Positions 58,341 through 64,000 of a stretch of DNA of 64,000 nucleotides are shown here, piece by piece; position 1 is the stretch's first letter; every line of letters begins with the position of its first letter. The notes under the pieces were generated by a model. That model searched no databases. It saw nothing but the letters and a program-made list of their open reading frames with translations, and was not told the DNA's origin. The DNA lies in NCBI GenBank assembly GCA_037126765.1, contig JBBCBC010000007.1:21771667-21835666 (forward strand), in the 5' to 3' direction. The DNA is from Stenogyne calaminthoides (lineage: Eukaryota; Streptophyta; Magnoliopsida; Lamiales; Lamiaceae). The translations under genes and the position numbers were made by a program.

Positions 58341-61300
58341 CAAACGGTTGATCTTCCAAATCTTGTCTTTTGTTCCTCCTCATCTTTATAAGGTTCATCA
58401 AAAACCCTACCGAGTTTTCCAAATCACAAACTTCGTTTTATTTTCCGAAAACTCTCCAGATTACTTCTCTGCGATTCAAAGTGTTTTTTTAAGTCTCAAA
58501 TCCGAAAAACAAGAATCTGGTAATTTCGATTATTTGATGAATCATTCTTTTAAAACCATTGATCTTAAAGATTTTGTCAATCGTTGATATCGTATTATGT
58601 TTCATTGTTTCTTGGTTTCGATATGTGATATTCTTAGTATTTATACATAATTTTAACCGAATCTATCTTATCTATAGATGATCACTCACGGTATGGGTAA
58701 AATAATGTGCAATTATGAATCGACATTAAGGATTGTCGAGGACAAGTTCGCATAATTTGGGGTTACAAAGGATCAATGGAAGGGAATCAATGGAAGTAGA
58801 GGAAATTTCAGGAGAGAAAATACAATGAAGGACTTGAGAAATATCGACACATGGCCGATAATTCATTGCAATAATTTAAAAGGATTAAAAGATGTAAGCC
58901 CTTTAATTCGTAAGGAATTTAAGGGTGGATACAGATGAAACACATGTAATGAGGAGAAGAACTACTTTCGATTAGTCAAAAAAATAGAAAAATAATGGAG
59001 AAGAGATCGATAACCGACAAATGAGGATATAAGTGAATCAAAAAAATATTAAATTAAACAAAAAGAGAAAACTACCAAAAGGACGAATCTCTTTGCTTCA
59101 CTCTTCAGGGGAGAATCAAGATGAATAGTTAACCGATGTCTAAACGAACTCATCGTAGAGGCCGACAAAACATCATACGTGATTTCCAAGCTTTTGTTAA
59201 AGTTAAATGCTAAAAGAGGAAATACCGATTGTTGTTTTGACATTTTGTCAAAGACAATTATGGGTATTTCATTCAGAATAAAATTTACCGAATGCTCTTA
59301 CATTAGTCAAATCAGAAGAAGAAAGATGGTCGCAATATTTGATGAAGCCAAGAACATCAATCGCATGGGTTCCTAAAGGCCATTATACTCCAAGAACATG
59401 ATAAATTTGGAGTTGATGAGTGGAGACATGTGTCTATCCGAAGAAGAGGATCATCAATCTCAACAAAGTTACATATTTAGTTATCCTACAAGACAAAATG
59501 CCAAATGCCGGATGGGGGGAAAGAATGGATCAAGTCCTACAAGGCATTCCTCTCCACCACTTTAGTCATATTTGGGCCACCGGGACGATGATACGCGCCA
59601 GAGCCCCCCCAAAGACGAAGAATTTAAAAAAAAAGTTAACTAGATATGTTTAAAAAGCATGCCCCCCTCCATGACTCGATTTTAATTAAACTAGAAGATG
59701 AGTCGATGAAGAAAGAGCGCCAGATGAAGATCTGTTGCAAGTACCATGGTTTGCACCAAAAAATAAGGTGAAAAATCGACAGAAAAGCTTCTCAAGCCGA
59801 GATTAAATTAAACAAAAAATAATTTCATTCGAAAAAAAGAAATTAAACGAGATGAACAATCTCCTTCTCCTCCATTGTTTTCGAAATGTTGATTCACCAC
59901 TCGGATTAATTTTAAATGGTGTTGAGCATATCTCTCCTACTCTTATGATAATACCGATGTTGGGAAATTTATAGTTTTGATAAAAACACAGATGGAAAAC
60001 TACATAATTTCCCATCAAATTCAAGTTGAATTATGTTTAAAAGTTCTTATCGAAAACCCTGAAACTCGTGTATAACTTTTTTTTTTCTAGCCAGAACGAG
60101 AGGAAACCTTACCGAAAAATTAAAAAAATTTTACTTGTGGAATTCTCTTTAGAGAAAAGCTAGAGAAATATTTACTGCCTCCCACAAATGGGAAAAGAAC
60201 CTCCGCAGTCGAGCCAAAAATGCAAAAGCGATAACTTTCGCTTACTCAAGACACCATTTTAGAACCCTCCACATCTCATCAACCGGAATACGGATGAAAA
60301 ACATTACAATTCCGAAGTCTAGATCATCAAAGACCATCACAAATCAGGGGAAAATGGTCGTAATGCAAATCGAACGAGAAATTGATGAGATGTATCCAGA
60401 ACTCGGTCGCCCATCCTTTTTGGAATATATTAGAGAACAAGTTATGGAGATCCTCACCGAGAGATCTCGAAGATTAAAAAGCTTCTCGATTAATAATGAT
60501 TATTGAGCAAAATAAACACTAGAAAAAATTGGGATCGAAAAGTGATGAGTTTGCAGACTTTGATTTCGATATGAGGAAAATCCTAAAGTAGGATCACCAA
60601 ATTTGGTGATTCTTATTTGAATCTATCAAAGCTCGATCCACATGAAAACAATGGGGTTGGTGAACAAGGCGACATATTTTGATAAAAGTTCGAGATCGCA
60701 AGAAGCTCTCAAGCAGATGCTACAATGAAGGATACAGAGGAGCTCGATGATAGTGGGAATGTGTCCGAAGTTCATGACCAACCACGGAGGCACAAACAAC
60801 TCAAAACCGATCAAGTGGACGAAAACATTCCAACATCTCACATCATCAATATGATCAACTTGTGGAGATCGATCTTGTCTCAAAGATCTCCCGAAAGAAG
60901 AAGTTGAGGGAGTGATAAAGATTCTAAAAAGTTCTCAATCGATATAAGAGGCCCAGATTGGCCTCAAAGAAATAACAGAAATCAAAGGGAATTGGCTATT
61001 TCCCGATTGCAACAATCAAAGATCGGTTCTCCCAAACTGATAAAGGACCACCGTGGTTCCGCCGAACTTATAAAATCCATTGATGACAAGTCGATTTAGG
61101 TGGATCAACAACAAGTTTTTTATGATGCTCAATCAAAAAAGCTCGAATTCGATGAAGAAGAGAAACTTGACAAACTAATTTTTACACTCTCATCGCCATG
61201 GAATTGCCAAGAATCTTGTCCGATCTCGAAGGTTGAACATCTAATCGCTTCAAGTTCGTGTTTTCGTTCTGTAAAGATCTCAACAGGCAATATCGATCGA

Positions 61301-62560
61301 TTTTGGATCCCTAACTTCCCACCTCATAGCTCTTTTGATCAAACCAAAAAGGGGAAGGACGGAGGAGAAACCAATCGACATGATCGTAACAACAGAAGAC
61401 CTAATTTAGGCATGGTTGAAGTTTATGGACAAAGACTAGACTATCCGGATCTCTTTGCTATGAGAAGTCTCTAAAAAGATGGAAAAGTTAAAGGCAAGAA
61501 AGTAGGTATGGATCAAGAGCCGAGGTCTTTGGGACATCAGAAAAGGTAGGCTTTTAGTCTTACGTTCAAGTAAATGGGAAATGAAGGGGTCTTTGGGACA
61601 TCACAGAACATGTACCGGCCACTCGTTTATGAAAAGAAAAAAGACACAACCTCATGAAACTAAAGCCACTCACAAGACTAAAATAGTCACAAGAAGAACA
61701 GAACTAAAGACAGACATGGGCCGATAAGGAAGGCCGAGAAATTGTCCCAAAGACATGTATCTTGTCAAGAGACCCAAAAAGCGAAAAGAAGAAAGGTAAA
61801 AAAAAAAAAATTGACAGAGGCGTAAAAATCAAGAAAAAAATTCAGATCGAGAGCGAAGAAAGGAAAATTTGGAAAATCTGCTTTTGATGGTCGTAACCTA
61901 TAATCATAAATTTGCCGGAAGACAAGTTGATGAGATCATTCCAAAAACCGCCGCACATGCTAAGAGGTTTGAGGAATGGAACAAGATCGTTTTAAGTGAA
62001 TGGCTTCGGATGCTTTTGTCCTTAATCTTGTTCCACGAGAAGAATCTCCGGATGATGAATTCCTCAACCGTGGTTAGAAAATAAATATCCGATGTTTTTC
62101 AAAGGATTCAAGTATCCGGAAAATGAGGCCAAACTTATCAATGTAAAAATATCTCGCCAAGAGTATGATCGTTGATTACTGGATTAGAAGGCGGATGGCT
62201 CATTTCTGATGGCATTTCAGAGATTCTATTTTGACATCCCGAGCAAAACGCACATAATCGATCCTCGCCAGACCAATGATGTCAAATGGAAACTATATCG
62301 ATTTTCAACGCACCTCAAGATCAAAGAGAGATGCCGAAGGATACAAGCTTTAAAAAAGTGAAGAATCGGAAGACTTCTCAGGATCAATATGTATGATTAT
62401 TTTTTAAATTCAAACTTTTACGATGTAACATGTAATCGATATATCTAATGAGAAAAGTTTATTTTTCCGATCCTAAGACAAAATCTCATTGTCTTCCGAT
62501 TATGTGCTCTTTATCGTTCTATATTTATCAACTGTGTTTGGTTTCTCGGTGTTTTGTTTT
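58341..62560 (+). pseudogene. 3' accessory ORF region of copia D (broken)
   Basis: Sense-strand region between pol and the polypurine tract, in the same position as the accessory region of B. A promoter-like start is visible: TTTATAAGG (about 58385), then AAAACCCTA and a C/T-rich leader. Downstream are only short open segments (58348-58587, 60294-60506, 61100-61474, 61869-62084), rich in Lys, Glu, Ile and Ser. No domain recognised and no continuous frame. The sequence is poor in CAG/CTG and full of CGAT, so consensus error may hide a longer ORF. Confidence 0.4.
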
Positions 62561-62567
62561 TTTTTAT

Positions 62568-62580
62568 CAAAAGGGGAAAT
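62568..62580 (+). other. Polypurine tract of copia D
   Basis: CAAAAGGGGAAAT directly before the 3' LTR start TGTTGGG, after a T-rich run. Similar to the tract of B. Confidence 0.85.
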
Positions 62581-64000
62581 TGTTGGGAAATTTATAGTTT
62601 TGATAAAAGTTCCGTAAACACATGTAATAGGACCAAATCAGGACATTAGAATAATCGATGTTTATATTACCGTCTATAGAATACCGGTTGATAATTTTGA
62701 GATAGAACAACCGATGTAATAGATAGGTCACATATTGAGGGGGAACCTCAATATGTATAAGTCGATCCAAGATCCAAAGAACGGTGATATCCGTGGATGG
62801 TATTGAAGCGAATCGCTAGAGAAGAACAGTAAGATCGATCGATCCGATCTAGTCGATATCTCATTTGAAGTCATAAAGCTCAAACTCGGAATACTTGAGG
62901 ATCGGATGACTTGTTAAAAGATCGGACAAGACTGTGAAGACCTACATCACGAAAACACCGCTAGTTGAAGCTAAGTCAACTTCGCATGTTTTGGGTTTAG
63001 AAGACTCCATCAGTGAAGACCGATCGGATGAGGGTAATTTGGATCGATCAAAGCTTTCGGGGTTTACAAATTTCACCAGCATCTTGAAAATCGATGTTTC
63101 ACCTAATCATACGTCGATGATCCGAACAAGAAGAATGTCAACCTTAGTTGGAAGAACAACACCGAAAAGTCGTCTGTTAACCAATAAGAACAAGACAAGT
63201 TTATGATCGGAGCCGACATGACAATTAAGGGATTTGATGTCGCTCTCTCTAACGGCTATAAAATACAAGTTCACACTTTCGCCATGCCGTTCCTCAGCAT
63301 CGCCACATCAATCCCAAAACTCACCTAATATAGCACGAAATTCAAATTGCTCTCCAACGGCTCTTTGATTTCAAGGTCTATAAATATGGGATCACACTTG
63401 AGTGAAGACACGGAAACACCGAACAATCAAGAAGCTCAAGCAATTATCGATTTCGCACGAAGAACACGATCTAGAAGATTATTTTATTAAGTGTTCATCC
63501 CATAAGTTCTTAGCATAGAAATTTTTTCATCTACCGATAAAGTTACCTTAAACACTAGAAAAGATTTCATAGTTGGAACCAAAACAATCTTATCCAAGTT
63601 AGGTTAAGTTGTTTAGCAAGATTTCGCACTAGGGTTTCTAGTTACGATTTCGGGATCGGTTGAGTGAGAACTCCTTAAAATTCCATCGATGATATCATTT
63701 TTACATGAGTGGTTGTGTTGGACTAACACATAAAACTAAGTCCAGCTTGGTTGTTGGTTCCCCTTGTGATAGGAAGAGTGGACGTAGGACAAGATGAGGG
63801 TTTGTCCGAACCACTATAAATCTCAAAACCCGTGTGCCTTTACCGCATTTTGATTAACAAAGGGAAAAAGGGTCTACACAATTGCACACAACCTTTAAAG
63901 CGCATACATATTCTAAGTTGAGATCATTTATAAAGCTAGCACCAAGAATTCGATAGTTCGATCAAAGGGATATTTGACACTTCACCAACTTTGGTTAAAA
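62581..64000 (+). repeat. 3' LTR of copia D (cut by the window end)
   Basis: Begins TGTTGGGAAATTTATAG, as the 5' LTR does, and aligns with it to the window end (about 1420 of 1556 bp). Many CAG/CTG sites of the 5' LTR appear as CCG, CGG or CG here (62608-62940), and there are short insertions absent from the 5' LTR. A TATA box is at 63379-63386. Confidence 0.88.

Larger units (their letters stand above)
48721..64000 (+). mobile_element. Copia element D (SIRE/Maximus-like), right end outside the window
   Basis: Plus-strand Ty1/copia element: 5' LTR 48721-50276, primer-binding site 50279-50290, gag-pol 50414-56390, a long 3' region to 62567, polypurine tract, and a 3' LTR from 62581 that runs past the window end. 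Same family as the LTR piece at 12990-13767, and a relative of B by gag and RT motifs. The coding region is extensively broken, with CAG/CTG-poor tracts rich in CGATCG. Confidence 0.88.

Overview
This window is repeat-dominated nuclear DNA of a flowering plant, most likely a eudicot. The evidence is Ty1/copia and Ty3/gypsy LTR retrotransposons with plant-type primer-binding sites, a Tat-type gypsy polyprotein carrying a second RNase H, Stowaway and hAT miniature transposons, and AT-rich intergenic DNA. I found no convincing single-copy host gene, tRNA, rRNA or CRISPR. Species cannot be named from this sequence.

Layout. (1) 1-12989: two copies of one copia family (A) in opposite orientation. 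A+ (1-4041) runs from an LTR cut by the window edge into a pol fragment. At 4041/4042 it meets the truncated 3' LTR of A- (4042-12989, minus strand), which keeps a full 5' LTR. (2) 12990-13767: part of an LTR (minus strand) of the family called D below. A- is inserted in it. (3) 14155-42419: a four-level nest. A small hAT-type MITE (near-perfect 8-bp target duplication) holds a Stowaway MITE (TA), which holds a Tat-lineage gypsy element (14600-42068, duplication ATATT). That element holds copia element B (23603-37749, duplication CCAAG) inside its reverse transcriptase. (4) 42420-48720: AT-rich DNA with further MITEs, one of them inside another, a tandem duplication, a 2.25-kb hAT-type element with a perfect 8-bp duplication (44698-46951), and a hairpin array resembling a CACTA transposon end. 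(5) 48721-64000: copia element D on the plus strand, with a complete 5' LTR and a 3' LTR cut by the window end.

Function. The coding content is retrotransposon gag-protease-integrase-RT-RNase H, all visibly broken. Three elements also carry sequence beyond gag-pol: an intron-containing antisense gene with its own TATA box in the gypsy element, and sense-strand 3' accessory ORF regions with promoter-like leaders in B and D.

The most important anomaly is that long tracts of B and D have had nearly all CAG/CTG trinucleotides replaced or shortened, while the bases between them are unchanged. This shows by comparing the two LTRs of one element. It is not the signature of cytosine deamination. I suspect consensus error at CHG-methylated cytosines, which would mean that many apparent frameshifts in B and D are not real.
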